Origin: Limnobacter sp.
GTDB lineage: Bacteria; Pseudomonadota; Gammaproteobacteria; Burkholderiales; Burkholderiaceae_B
Length of the DNA: 64,000 bases
Direction of reading: 5' to 3'
Assembly (NCBI GenBank): GCA_029866125.1
Contig: JARWZZ010000014.1
Span: 120,988-184,987 of the forward strand
The notes beneath the pieces were generated by a model that saw nothing but the letters and a program-made list of their open reading frames with translations, was not told where the DNA came from and ran no database searches. How positions within the stretch are numbered: the stretch's first letter is position 1; the number at the start of each line of letters is the position of its first letter. Positions 27,369 to 35,751 of this stretch are shown piece after piece. The position numbers and the translations under genes were made by a program.

Positions 27369-28403
27369 TTACCATTTGGCGTAATGGTCTTCGCACCAGC
27401 CTTTCAAACCGTTGATGACGAGAGTTTCGCCGGTGTCGGGGTGAATGACCTGACCGGTGAACGTGCCGTAACACTGATTGAAACGGCTGGCTAAGATGAT
27501 GAGGTTGCGATGGTCGCTGATTTGCCCCAATGGGGTAAATTGCAGATCAACCCGCCCACAATCGCTGTAAACGCGCCAAGCTTGCAACACGTTGTCGCGT
27601 TGGTAGTCAAAATGGCAAAGAGGTAGCTCAAATCGCTGGCCATTGACCCAGAGTTCATTTTCGTGAGCACTGGTCTCATTGACCCCGCGCGCGAGGTTGA
27701 TGGCAAGTAAATCCTCACCTTCTGCGCGTGCGCCGGTAACGCAACACCAGTTCCAGAATGTTTCCCGCCTAAGAAAACCCGCTGTCCAGTCGTGGTAACA
27801 GCCGTCAGTCCGCGAATCTATATTCAACACTTTGCCGTTAATAAACACTTCACCGTGGACTTGGGTGCCGGTTGTTTTTTGAGCATAAGCAAAACCCGTG
27901 TTGGCCACTGGCGTGCACAGGGCCAAGGTGCTGTCGTCGGTGCAATCAATGTCAACCAAAGCCCGAAAATCCTGCCCAAAACTCATGCTGAGCCTGCGCA
28001 AATTGGGTGTTCTCGTCGATTCGATGAGGTGATTTTTCTTGAATGGATGCTCCCAGACTGTGAAGCCATGTGGGTGGTAGTCGGCTTTAAGGCCCCAATC
28101 GAGTGGCAGGTTAAACTGCCGATGCACCAAACCCGTGGCGGGGCTGTCTATATACGCAAAAACTGAGTTGATTAGACCCAGGCGTACAATTCCACACCCA
28201 AAAGTAAAGGCTTTGGACTGAACACCATAGAAGTCGAAATGTTTGAAAAGGAAGTTTTTTTGCCAGTTCCAACGCCTTGTGCCCATGGCGTTTCGGGCAT
28301 CGAAGAGCTGCCAACTGATGTCTTCTGGAATGGCAGAGAGCCTGCCCCACTGGGGCAGGCCTTTGAATCCGATCAAATTGTTTTGGACCGGATTACTTGT
28401 CAT
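27369..28403 (-). CDS. DUF2804 domain protein
   Basis: A 344-residue protein of the DUF2804 family, whose function is not known. Recognisable pieces are RRWNWQKNFLFKHFDFYG, the GRVDLQFTPLGQ stretch and the C-terminal INGLKGWCEDHYAKW. The many aromatic residues and strand-like pattern resemble the lipocalin/AttH-like beta-barrel fold. No signal peptide is seen. Its ATG directly follows the TAA of the repeat protein gene upstream (TAAATG), so the two should be translated from one mRNA, although there is no good ribosome site of its own. Confidence 0.82.
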   Translation of the reverse strand: MTSNPVQNNLIGFKGLPQWGRLSAIPEDISWQLFDARNAMGTRRWNWQKNFLFKHFDFYGVQSKAFTFGCGIVRLGLINSVFAYIDSPATGLVHRQFNLPLDWGLKADYHPHGFTVWEHPFKKNHLIESTRTPNLRRLSMSFGQDFRALVDIDCTDDSTLALCTPVANTGFAYAQKTTGTQVHGEVFINGKVLNIDSRTDGCYHDWTAGFLRRETFWNWCCVTGARAEGEDLLAINLARGVNETSAHENELWVNGQRFELPLCHFDYQRDNVLQAWRVYSDCGRVDLQFTPLGQISDHRNLIILASRFNQCYGTFTGQVIHPDTGETLVINGLKGWCEDHYAKW

Positions 28404-29777
28404 TTACAGCGGCAATGTATCCGTTGGAAGTGACAGTGTATCTGCCAAGCTGCTGATTGAGCTTGTAATGGAGGTCAACAGATCGCCATCAGCAGAGGCC
28501 GGGGCAATGGCTTCCAAAGGTGTGCCTTCGGCTGCACCAAGCACTGGACCCAACACTGCATCCAAAGGTGTACCTGTTGGGCCGGCTGAATCGCCAGTAT
28601 CGCCGCCACCCGCCAAAGCGTCAGTCAGTGGAGCAGTCACCATTTCAAGCGGTGTGCCTTCAGCCGCACCAAGCACTGGACTCAATACTGCATCCAAAGG
28701 TGTACCTGTTGGGCCTGCTGCTGCATCACCACCACCTGCGCCACCAGCGGCATCGGCTATTGGACCCAACACTGCGTCCAAAGGTGTACCTGTGGGGCCT
28801 GCTGCTGCATCACCACCACCTGCACCACCAGCCAAAGCGTCAGTCAATGGCGCTGTAACCATTTCAAGCGGCGTGCCTTCGGCTGCGCCGAGCACTGGGC
28901 CCAAAGCTGCATCCAAAGGTGTACCTGTTGGGCCTGCTGTATCGCCAGTATCGCCGCCACCAGCACCACCCGCCAAAGCGTCAGTCAATGGCGCTGTAAC
29001 CATTTCAAGCGGTGTGCCTTCGGTTGCGCCGAGCACAGGGCCCAAAACTGCGTCCAAAGGTGTACCTGTTGGGCCTGCTGCATCGCCAGTATCGCCGCCA
29101 CCTGCACCACCCGCCAAAGCGTCAGTCAATGGAGCTGTAACCATTTCAAGCGGTGTACCTTCAGCTGCACCAAGCACTGGGCCCAAAACTGCGTCCAAAG
29201 GTGTACCGGTTGGGCCGGCTGTATCGCCAGTATCGCCACCTGCGCCAGTGCCTGTACCCGTGCCAGTTCCTGTGCCGTTGCCATTGCCACCGTTTGTGGC
29301 TGGGGTTGTGCCTTCATCGTCGCTGCCTGATGCCAACAAGCCAAGGCCAATCGCACCAGCACCAATCGCAGCTGCAGCGCCACCCATGGATGCACCGGCC
29401 AGCAAACCGCCATCAAACAGGCCAAACATGCCGCCGGAGGCAGCGCCACCTTCCAAGGTAACTAGATCGGCAAAATCAGGATCGATGTCTGTCAATGCAA
29501 CGCCATCTGTGCTCAGTGCTTCGAATTTGTACGCAACTTGGTCACCCTGCTCCACCACTTTGGCAGCCACGCTACCATTGGGTGTCAACATCAAATTACC
29601 AACTGGTTCGCCAATGCTGTTAGTGAGCACTACGTTGGCACGACCTGATTCACTTGCTGTGATTACGTCGCCCGCCTGAATTGCATCGCCTTGAGCCAAA
29701 TTCACGCTGTTGCCTTCGCGCATGACGGTTACGCCGCCCTCAAGCTCAGTCACATTACCGATTACCAAATTAGACAT
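28404..29777 (-). CDS. LapA-like retention-module protein with 47-residue tandem repeats
   Basis: A 457-residue acidic, Gly/Ala/Pro-rich protein. I start it at MSNLVIGNV (ATG at 29777, GGAGG 4 nt upstream). Residues 1-105 form a beta-rich domain (EGGVTVMREGNSVNLAQGD, AGDVITASESG) like the FecR/LapA N-terminal retention module of type I-secreted adhesins. A glycine-zipper hydrophobic stretch follows (about 115-150), then SGSDDEGTT, a run of Gly-Thr pairs and six AGPTGTPLDAVLGPV repeats. The C-terminus is Ser/Thr/Leu-rich. It is far shorter than known LapA proteins and lacks RTX motifs, so secretion is unproven. No type I secretion genes are in the window. Confidence 0.75.
   Translation of the reverse strand: MSNLVIGNVTELEGGVTVMREGNSVNLAQGDAIQAGDVITASESGRANVVLTNSIGEPVGNLMLTPNGSVAAKVVEQGDQVAYKFEALSTDGVALTDIDPDFADLVTLEGGAASGGMFGLFDGGLLAGASMGGAAAAIGAGAIGLGLLASGSDDEGTTPATNGGNGNGTGTGTGTGTGAGGDTGDTAGPTGTPLDAVLGPVLGAAEGTPLEMVTAPLTDALAGGAGGGDTGDAAGPTGTPLDAVLGPVLGATEGTPLEMVTAPLTDALAGGAGGGDTGDTAGPTGTPLDAALGPVLGAAEGTPLEMVTAPLTDALAGGAGGGDAAAGPTGTPLDAVLGPIADAAGGAGGGDAAAGPTGTPLDAVLSPVLGAAEGTPLEMVTAPLTDALAGGGDTGDSAGPTGTPLDAVLGPVLGAAEGTPLEAIAPASADGDLLTSITSSISSLADTLSLPTDTLPL
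28512..29222 (-). repeat. Six tandem coding repeats of about 141 bp
   Basis: Inside the LapA-like gene. The full unit is 47 codons: AGPTGTPLDAVLGPVLGAAE, then GTPLEMVTAPLTDALAGGAG, then GGDTGD. Copies 1-3 and 5 are nearly full length, copy 4 has lost about 19 codons internally, and copy 6 keeps only the first half before the C-terminal tail. Near identity at DNA level suggests recent unequal crossing-over, and copy number may vary between strains. Confidence 0.9.
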
Positions 29778-29872
29778 ACTGCCTCCAAATTCCAAAAATT
29801 TTACTCAGATCAAAAAGTTCGTTTTCACGATTTGTAGGTAATACCCGCACAGCATCTATTCGGATTCAAAAT

Positions 29873-31189
29873 TTAAAGAATATATGCAAGCAAGCTCAAA
29901 ACTGAACCCCAGACCAAACCAATCAAAGGCATCATCCACTCATAGCGAGAAAACACGGGCCTTAACGCACTCTCAAACTCCAAGGGGGGTAGGCTGTTTA
30001 GGCGCTCCTCTATCGTGTCTTCAATGCGCAGGGCATCCCCCAAATATACGCGTGCAGCCATTAAGTGAGCCTCTAATTTGGTGGCAAAAATGCCCGCTGC
30101 GTCCCGCTTTATTGAAAGCCATTCCTCTGCACCCAGGAAAGCAACCAGAAGGGGCTTCAGGCTGCCATATTCTGAGTCGATGGCCCTTTGAACATGAATT
30201 TCGATGAGATTGGCAAGATTTTTTGAATTGGGCCCACGACAAAGTGCTAAGACGATGTTTTCAGTCGTAAGAACTTCCCGAGAAGCGGTTTCGGCAAATA
30301 ACTTTGCAATGTGTTTTTGGTCGCGAAAAAAGAAGCCTGTAAATTTACCTAAGCGAATGGCACCGTGATCGGGATGAAAAAAAAGGCTTTCAATCGCCAA
30401 TTTATTCATTAAAGCTCCTCCGACTGCGCCAATTGTTAAAACCCAAATAAATGAAAGGTTAAAGTAAATAGATAATCCAACCAACAAACCAGTGAATAAA
30501 CCTGACCAGATTGAAAAACGGATTAAGTAAGCCATCGGGTCTTTGCCTGCATTTTTAAACAGATCAACCACCAAAAAAGGCTTGCTGGTGACCACATCAA
30601 CCACCAAAGTTTTGAGGCTGAGATAGTAAGCGGGCTTTTTCTGTAAATCCAAAAGGATTTTCTTGCAAACGTCAGGCACGATTGCCCTGATTTTAAAAAT
30701 CACACTGTTTTGAATAAAACTGGGCAAGCTTTCCCACAGTGAGGGCTTGTGTGAGTTCATAACTTCTCTACAAGCAGCATCCGCTGTTTCTTGCATGGGC
30801 GGCGTAAGGCGCTCGGTCAATCCCTGGGCGGGTATGCGGCGAATCATCTCATCCAAGGGGAGCAGCTTGTGGGTCATCAAACGAACCGCAATTTCAGCCA
30901 TGATGGACTTTTGATGGGGTACCAGGCCCTGCCAACCTATGCCCTCGATACCCAATTGATGTAAGCCCAACTTTCTAAAAAGCGGGATACGGATGCCTTT
31001 GAACTCTTGCGGGTTGAACATAAGCCAGAAGGCCATTGCTTGGAACACCCAAGCCAAAGATAACCCCATAAGCACAGATGAGATCAAAATGGCCCAGTCT
31101 GGTAGACCAAAATGATGTGTAAGCAAATCCAAGATTCGTTTCCCTAGGTGATGAAAAGGTGTTTTATCAACGGCGAAATCGCCCTGCAA
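29873..31189 (-). CDS. DUF445 family membrane protein (divergent paralogue 1)
   Basis: A 438-residue protein of the DUF445 family, function unknown. A hydrophobic N-terminal region (about 28-60, ILISSVLMGLSLAWVFQAMAF) precedes IGWQGLVPHQKSIMAEIAV, matching IKPFGWQGIVPRNAERMAAI of the gene across the divergent promoter. It also shares KPSLWESLPSF, the central double membrane segment (about 235-275) and the C-terminal PPLEFESALRPVFSRYEWM with a final hydrophobic helix. The two proteins are thus paralogues, and this is the more diverged copy. Their starts are 128 nt apart. Confidence 0.87.
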   Translation of the reverse strand: MQGDFAVDKTPFHHLGKRILDLLTHHFGLPDWAILISSVLMGLSLAWVFQAMAFWLMFNPQEFKGIRIPLFRKLGLHQLGIEGIGWQGLVPHQKSIMAEIAVRLMTHKLLPLDEMIRRIPAQGLTERLTPPMQETADAACREVMNSHKPSLWESLPSFIQNSVIFKIRAIVPDVCKKILLDLQKKPAYYLSLKTLVVDVVTSKPFLVVDLFKNAGKDPMAYLIRFSIWSGLFTGLLVGLSIYFNLSFIWVLTIGAVGGALMNKLAIESLFFHPDHGAIRLGKFTGFFFRDQKHIAKLFAETASREVLTTENIVLALCRGPNSKNLANLIEIHVQRAIDSEYGSLKPLLVAFLGAEEWLSIKRDAAGIFATKLEAHLMAARVYLGDALRIEDTIEERLNSLPPLEFESALRPVFSRYEWMMPLIGLVWGSVLSLLAYIL

Positions 31190-31317
31190 CCTTATTTGGT
31201 CGTTATACTTGCTGCGGCAGGACGCAAATTTAAAAAAACACCGAACAGTGACTAAATCTCAAAATTGAGAAAGCATACTGTAACAACAAAAAATAAGATT
31301 CTTAGGGGACTCCACCA

Positions 31318-32559
31318 ATGAACTGGCAATCTATTTTGGCCGACGTTCAGCAAAACTATCTGGTCTACGGTTCAATCCCGATTATTGCGGCGATTGTTGG
31401 TTATGTAACCAAGGTAGCCGCTGTAAAAATGATGTTTTATCCGATGAAGTACATTGGGATCAAGCCGTTTGGCTGGCAGGGTATTGTGCCCCGCAACGCC
31501 GAGCGCATGGCTGCGATTGCGGTCGACACCATTACAACCAAGCTGGTTTCAGTGAAAGAAGTCGTTGCAGGTTTGGACTCTGACCGTTTGGGTAAAGAGC
31601 TGGAAGGCCCTGCGATGGAGGTCATTGAAACCATCATCCGCGAGGTAATGGCCAAACACCAACCCAAGCTTTGGGAAAGCCTGCCCAACATTGCACAGCG
31701 CAAGTTGATCGACAACGTCAAAAAAGACGTGCCAAAAGTAATTGCAAGTGTGATGGAAGACATCAAGAACAACATCGACCAGATTTTGGACTTGAAAGCG
31801 CTGGTAATTCGCATCTTGATGAATGACAAGCATTTGCTGAACCGAATCTTCCAAGAGGTTGGTCACAAAGAGTTTAAGTTTTTCGGAATTTCCGGCTTGT
31901 ACTTCGGCTTTATGATTGGCCTGATTCAGATGGTGTGCTGGGTGCTGCTCAAGCAACCGTGGATTCTTCCCACATTCGGCTTTGCAGTGGGTTTGATCTC
32001 GGATTGGATTGCGTTGAACCTGTTGTTTGAACCTAAAAAGCCGATTCCGCTGGGCTCTTACACCATTCAAGGTTTGTTCCTGAAACGTCAAAAGCAAGTT
32101 GCCGCTGACTACGCCCGGATTATTGCCACAGACATCCTGACCCCACAAACCATTATTGGTGAAATGGTCCAAGGCCCGCTTTCAGAGCGAGTTCAGCGGA
32201 TGGTAGACGACCAAGTACGCAACATGGTCGACAACAAAGCCAGTATCGTGAAGCCTTTCGTGGTGATGGCGGTTGGAGCCAACACTTTCCAAGAAATGAA
32301 GCAAGACATCGCTATACGTTTAATGGAAGAGCTCAAAGGCGTGATTATGCATGCTGAAACATATGTTCAAACCGCATTGGACATTGAGAATGTGGTGGGC
32401 AAGAAGATGCAAGCCATGACTCCGCTTGAGTTTGAAGGTTTGCTGCGCCCCGTGTTTAAGCAAGAGGAATGGATTTTGATTGCGGTGGGTGCCATTTTGG
32501 GTGGCTTGGTGGGCGAAGGCCAACTGCTGGCTATGATGTACTTGGGCTTGCTGAATTAA
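31318..32559 (+). CDS. DUF445 family membrane protein (divergent paralogue 2)
   Basis: A 413-residue DUF445 protein. The N-terminal membrane helix is IPIIAAIVGYVTKVAAVKMMFYPM, followed by GWQGIVPRNAERMAAIAVD, a long helical region with KPKLWESLPNIAQ in variant form (QPKLWESLPN), two central membrane helices (about 195-240, FGISGLYFGFMIGLIQ and onward) and the C-terminal TPLEFEGLLRPVFKQEEWIL with a terminal helix. It aligns with the minus-strand neighbour over its whole length and looks closer to the family consensus. The role is not established. A terminator follows 24 nt after the stop. Confidence 0.88.
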   Translation: MNWQSILADVQQNYLVYGSIPIIAAIVGYVTKVAAVKMMFYPMKYIGIKPFGWQGIVPRNAERMAAIAVDTITTKLVSVKEVVAGLDSDRLGKELEGPAMEVIETIIREVMAKHQPKLWESLPNIAQRKLIDNVKKDVPKVIASVMEDIKNNIDQILDLKALVIRILMNDKHLLNRIFQEVGHKEFKFFGISGLYFGFMIGLIQMVCWVLLKQPWILPTFGFAVGLISDWIALNLLFEPKKPIPLGSYTIQGLFLKRQKQVAADYARIIATDILTPQTIIGEMVQGPLSERVQRMVDDQVRNMVDNKASIVKPFVVMAVGANTFQEMKQDIAIRLMEELKGVIMHAETYVQTALDIENVVGKKMQAMTPLEFEGLLRPVFKQEEWILIAVGAILGGLVGEGQLLAMMYLGLLN

Positions 32560-32582
32560 ATCGATGTAATTAGATACTCAGC

Positions 32583-32620
32583 AAAAAAGCCGTTCCGGTG
32601 CATGTCGGAACGGCTTTTTT
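32583..32620. terminator. Bidirectional Rho-independent terminator
   Basis: A perfect 15-bp stem, AAAAAAGCCGTTCCG (32583-32597) with its complement (32606-32620), and an 8-base loop. Both strands end in a T run. It serves the DUF445 gene on the left and the convergent hydrolase gene on the right. The GCCG core resembles the rne terminator. Confidence 0.92.
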
Positions 32621-32626
32621 AATTTC

Positions 32627-32648
32627 AACACTGCCTAAACACTGCCTA
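32627..32648. repeat. Perfect 11-bp tandem duplication next to a stop codon
   Basis: Two exact copies of AACACTGCCTA (32627-32637, 32638-32648) lie one base past the stop codon of the hydrolase gene (stop at 32650-32652 on the minus strand), between it and the terminator. See the finding on recurrent duplications at gene ends. Confidence 0.85.
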
Positions 32649-32649
32649 G

Positions 32650-33630
32650 TTAAGCGACGGCCAGGTTGTTGGAGTCAATCACTCGAAGCTTGGCCAAGCT
32701 GGGTGTTTCGCGCCCTGTTTCGGCAAATTCAACAAACTCAGACACACTGTTGGCCACCCATTCCGACTGGGCCTGTACCACCCAATGCCCAGCTTGTATG
32801 TCACGCCTCCACAAGCGTTTGACGAAGGGGTAGCAGCTTTCAACCAGCGGCAGCGTGACATAATTGTCCTGCGTGGGCACGATCAACTGAATAGGCACAG
32901 ACGTTTTGCGTATGCGTGGCTTGGTTAGCCTTGGCAGCATATTGGCACGGTACAAATTGATTCCGTTGACGCCATCTTTACGCTGGGTGGGGTTAATTTC
33001 AGCGTCTAAATTTTCAATTTTTTTAAGAACACCGGGCCAAGCTTTATCCAAGCCCAACTTCCAAACGGAAGGTGCCAAAAACGGCAGTTGAAAGGCAGCG
33101 ATATACCAAGAATGAGCCAATTGGCCCAATACAGTGGATTTGGTTTTCAAATTGCCTTCCACCAACCCCTTGCGCATCCATAGGCCAACATGGTCCAAAC
33201 ACGGACCGGAAATGGTTGTGTAGCTGGCAATACGCGACTTCAAGCGGTGGTCGGTCACGCTTTCCCATGTTTGGATTGAGCCCCAATCATGCGCCACCAA
33301 ATGAACAGGCTGCGTTGGGCAGACCGCACGCATGACGGCTTGTAAATCGGAGGACAAGCGGGGCAAAGAGTAATCCCACACCCAACCCGGCTCAGAAGAC
33401 TCACCACAGCCCCTTACATCGTAGGTGACCACATGGAAGCGGTGCTTGAGAAACTCGATCACCGGCTCCCAGACTTTGCTGCTGTCAGGGTACCCATGTA
33501 TGAAAATGATGGTGGGGTTGTGGGGCTCACCATACAAATTCACCGAAAGGTCTACATCATCATTGTGTACGATCATGTGGCTTTTGGTTAAAGCCCCCTG
33601 CTTTGCCTGCTTAGATTGAGTTTCAGCCAT
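32650..33630 (-). CDS. Alpha/beta hydrolase of the epoxide hydrolase/dehalogenase type
   Basis: A 326-residue alpha/beta hydrolase started at MAETQSKQAK (ATG at 33630, AAGGAG 10 nt upstream). The oxyanion motif is IFIHGYPDSSKVW, the nucleophile Asp is in VAHDWGSIQTW, as in epoxide hydrolases and haloalkane dehalogenases rather than serine esterases, the acid is probably in VPTQDNYVTLP, and the His is in DIQAGHWVVQAQ. The second residue pattern GCGES and a helical cap fit. Similar sequences occur as the N-terminal half of long SDR fusions in other bacteria; here the SDR half is absent. Substrate unknown. Confidence 0.85.
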   Translation of the reverse strand: MAETQSKQAKQGALTKSHMIVHNDDVDLSVNLYGEPHNPTIIFIHGYPDSSKVWEPVIEFLKHRFHVVTYDVRGCGESSEPGWVWDYSLPRLSSDLQAVMRAVCPTQPVHLVAHDWGSIQTWESVTDHRLKSRIASYTTISGPCLDHVGLWMRKGLVEGNLKTKSTVLGQLAHSWYIAAFQLPFLAPSVWKLGLDKAWPGVLKKIENLDAEINPTQRKDGVNGINLYRANMLPRLTKPRIRKTSVPIQLIVPTQDNYVTLPLVESCYPFVKRLWRRDIQAGHWVVQAQSEWVANSVSEFVEFAETGRETPSLAKLRVIDSNNLAVA

Positions 33631-33840
33631 GTATGAAGGTCTCCTTTTTTCTTGTATGTTGTTGTTATTTAAGCTTATGACACCAGTTATAACCCCATAC
33701 GCGCTGCAAAAGCAGAACCTCAATTAGAGCGGTAGCTCCAAATAAGCAAATAACTAAAAAATAGAATAACTTACAGTTTAATTTCGATCATTCATATATG
33801 ATGTGCGCGATTGATCCATTCGCTTTAGATGCAGGAAACC

Positions 33841-34617
33841 ATGTCCAATTTGATCGAAGAACGCGTAACCGAAGTCCATCACTGGAACGACACGCTTTTC
33901 AGTTTCAAAACCACACGCAGCCAAGGCTTGCGCTTCCACAACGGCCACTTCGTGATGATTGGCCTGGAAGTGGAAGGAAAACCCCTGCTTCGCGCCTACA
34001 GCATTGCCAGCGCGAACTATGAAGAACATCTGGAGTTTTTTAGCATCAAGGTGCAAGACGGTAAGCTGACTTCACGCCTGCAACACCTGAAAGTGGGTGA
34101 CTCAGTACTGGTCAGCAAAAAGCCAACAGGCACTTTGGTGCTGGATGACTTGAAGCCCGGTAAGAACCTCTTCTTGTTTGGCACAGGTACAGGCTTGGCC
34201 CCATTCATGAGCATCATCAAAGACCCAGATGCTTATGAAAAATTTGAAAAAATCATTTTGGTGCATGGCGTACGCTATGTGAACGAGCTGGCTTACAGCG
34301 ATTTCATCAAGCACGAACTGCCAGACAATGAGTTTTTGGGTGAAATGGTCCGCCAGAAGTTGGTGTACTACCCTTGCGTGACACGTGAGGAATTTCAAAC
34401 TGTGGGCCGAGTCACAACATTGATTGATTCTGGTCAGCTGTGCGAAGACGTAGGCCTGCCCCCCTTGAACCCTGAAACCGACCGCGGAATGATTTGCGGA
34501 AGCCCAGGTATGTTGGCAGACATTCGTGCCCTGCTGGACGCACGTGGCTTTGAAGTGTCACCCGGTGTGGGCCAACCAGGTGACTACGTGTTTGAACGGG
34601 CGTTTGTGGAGAAATAA
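33841..34617 (+). CDS. fpr: Ferredoxin--NADP(+) reductase
   Basis: A 258-residue FNR of the bacterial Fpr subclass. The FAD motif RAYSIAS is clear, followed by GDSVLVSKKPTGTLVLDDL, the NADP site FLFGTGTGLAPFMSI, and the C-terminal GMICGSPGMLADIRALLDARGFE with the terminal FVEK after a family-type ERAF. It exchanges electrons between NADPH and ferredoxin or flavodoxin. I start at MSNLIEERV (ATG at 33841), with AGGA just upstream; an in-frame ATG at 33829 would include that site. It is a single gene facing away from the hydrolase. Confidence 0.95.
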   Translation: MSNLIEERVTEVHHWNDTLFSFKTTRSQGLRFHNGHFVMIGLEVEGKPLLRAYSIASANYEEHLEFFSIKVQDGKLTSRLQHLKVGDSVLVSKKPTGTLVLDDLKPGKNLFLFGTGTGLAPFMSIIKDPDAYEKFEKIILVHGVRYVNELAYSDFIKHELPDNEFLGEMVRQKLVYYPCVTREEFQTVGRVTTLIDSGQLCEDVGLPPLNPETDRGMICGSPGMLADIRALLDARGFEVSPGVGQPGDYVFERAFVEK

Positions 34618-34654
34618 GCCGTTCGTGGCAAATCGGGTTTGTACCCGTAGGTGT

Positions 34655-35068
34655 TCAATTGCTGTTGTCCACCACCCCTTCCTGAGCAAGCTCTTCCAGC
34701 AAGGCTTTGGCCTGCCGCATGCTGTCCATCGCAGCGGGGAATCCACAGTACACGCTGCCGTGAATGATGATTTCCCGCAATTGCTCAGGCGTTACGCCAT
34801 TGTTCAAAGCCCCGCGCATATGTAACTTCAATTCGGTTGGGCGGTTTAATGCGATTAACATTGAAACCGTCACGATGCTGCGCAGTTTGGGCTCAAGCCC
34901 CTCGCGTGGCCACACGGTGCCCCAAGCATAGGACGTCACGATGTCTTGCAGCGGGGCGGCAAAGTCAGCGGGGTTGGCCACGGCTTTGGACACATAGGCT
35001 TCGCCCAACACCTTGGTGCGCATGGCTTTGCCCTTGTCGTAATTGGCGGGTTTGTCTGACTGACTCAT
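34655..35068 (-). CDS. Carboxymuconolactone decarboxylase family protein (PcaC-like)
   Basis: A 137-residue single-domain CMD-family protein. The family core is WPREGLEPKLRSIVTVSMLIALNRP (in two parts), GALNNGVTPEQLREIIIHGSVYCGFPAAMDS. The conserved His before the Tyr-Cys-Gly-Phe-Pro block is present, as in PcaC, and the AhpD Cys-x2-Cys redox pair is missing, so a decarboxylase/lactone-type activity is more likely than a peroxidase one. No other protocatechuate pathway gene is nearby, so the true substrate is open. Confidence 0.87.
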   Translation of the reverse strand: MSQSDKPANYDKGKAMRTKVLGEAYVSKAVANPADFAAPLQDIVTSYAWGTVWPREGLEPKLRSIVTVSMLIALNRPTELKLHMRGALNNGVTPEQLREIIIHGSVYCGFPAAMDSMRQAKALLEELAQEGVVDNSN

Positions 35069-35150
35069 TTTAAAACTTCCTCATGTCAAAAATTCCGTTG
35101 ATCAACGCAAGGGCATATTGTGGCATGTGGGTAGCCATCAATGTCACCAT

Positions 35151-35201
35151 TTAAGTTGCTACTTAGGTCGCTACTTAGGTCGCAACTTAAATCATTACTT
35201 A
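35151..35201 (-). repeat. 12-bp tandem repeat that repeats a stop codon in frame
   Basis: Four 12-base units on the plus strand (35151-35162, 35163-35174, 35175-35186, 35187-35198) directly adjoin the stop codon of the SRPBCC gene. On the coding strand the units read TAA GTA GCG ACC with small changes, so TAA recurs five times in the same frame at 12-base spacing. Units 2 and 3 differ at two positions only. Confidence 0.88.
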
Positions 35202-35660
35202 GGCGGGGTATTTTTCGCCAATTTTCTGGATCAAGCGATCAACAACGCCCTCAAACATGGTTTTGATGAAACCCGGAGTGGCTGCACGCAAAAGCATAGG
35301 CACTTTGATGTCACGCAATTGACCATCAATGCGGATCTCAATTTCAACGCCATTGGATTTTTGATGAAAATCAAATTGACCTGACAAGGAAGCATTGCCG
35401 ATTCCATCTTTGGCCTTGAATGTCATGACGCCTTTGGCTGCATCCACTGTGTAAGTGGCGGCATAATGCACCGCATGTTCTACACCCATTGCACCCAAGG
35501 GCTTAAGCTTGGTCTCGTACACATTACCGGGGTGAGCTGTCAATTTTTCCAGTTTTGGAAACAAGGACAAAATAGGTTCAATTTTCTCGAGGTCCGCAAT
35601 CATGGCGGCATAGTTGGCTTGAACAATTGCTGTTTTATCCAAAGACAATTTGGTGTCCAT
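35199..35660 (-). CDS. SRPBCC/DUF2505-like protein
   Basis: A 153-residue protein of the START/Bet v1-like type by size and pattern: YAAMIADLEKIEPILSLFPKLEKL as a helix-rich first part, alternating strands including THYAATYTV-like HYAATYTVDAAKG and SLSGQFDFHQKSNGVEIEIRIDG, and a long C-terminal helix IKTMFEGVVDRLIQKIGEKY. Such proteins bind hydrophobic ligands; the repeated LP-type ending with VPMLLRAATPGFI fits. No export signal. Followed immediately by the 12-bp repeat array. Confidence 0.72.
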   Translation of the reverse strand: MDTKLSLDKTAIVQANYAAMIADLEKIEPILSLFPKLEKLTAHPGNVYETKLKPLGAMGVEHAVHYAATYTVDAAKGVMTFKAKDGIGNASLSGQFDFHQKSNGVEIEIRIDGQLRDIKVPMLLRAATPGFIKTMFEGVVDRLIQKIGEKYPA

Positions 35661-35751
35661 TGGCTGTACTCCTTGAATTTGTTGTGTTGAAAAATGCGGT
35701 TAAACTGATTGGTAATAAACTGCTGATCAATGAAATGATTATAAGTAACTT

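Noticed and set aside
28512..29222. CRISPR or mobile repeat
   Set aside because: The units are in-frame coding repeats of a single protein, with a 141-base period.
28243..29679. A 478-codon open frame on the plus strand across the repeat protein gene
   Set aside because: It mirrors the repeats of the minus-strand gene and is Pro/Ala/Ser-biased only because of the opposite Gly/Thr-rich coding. No ribosome site, and the minus frame has a family-like N-terminus.
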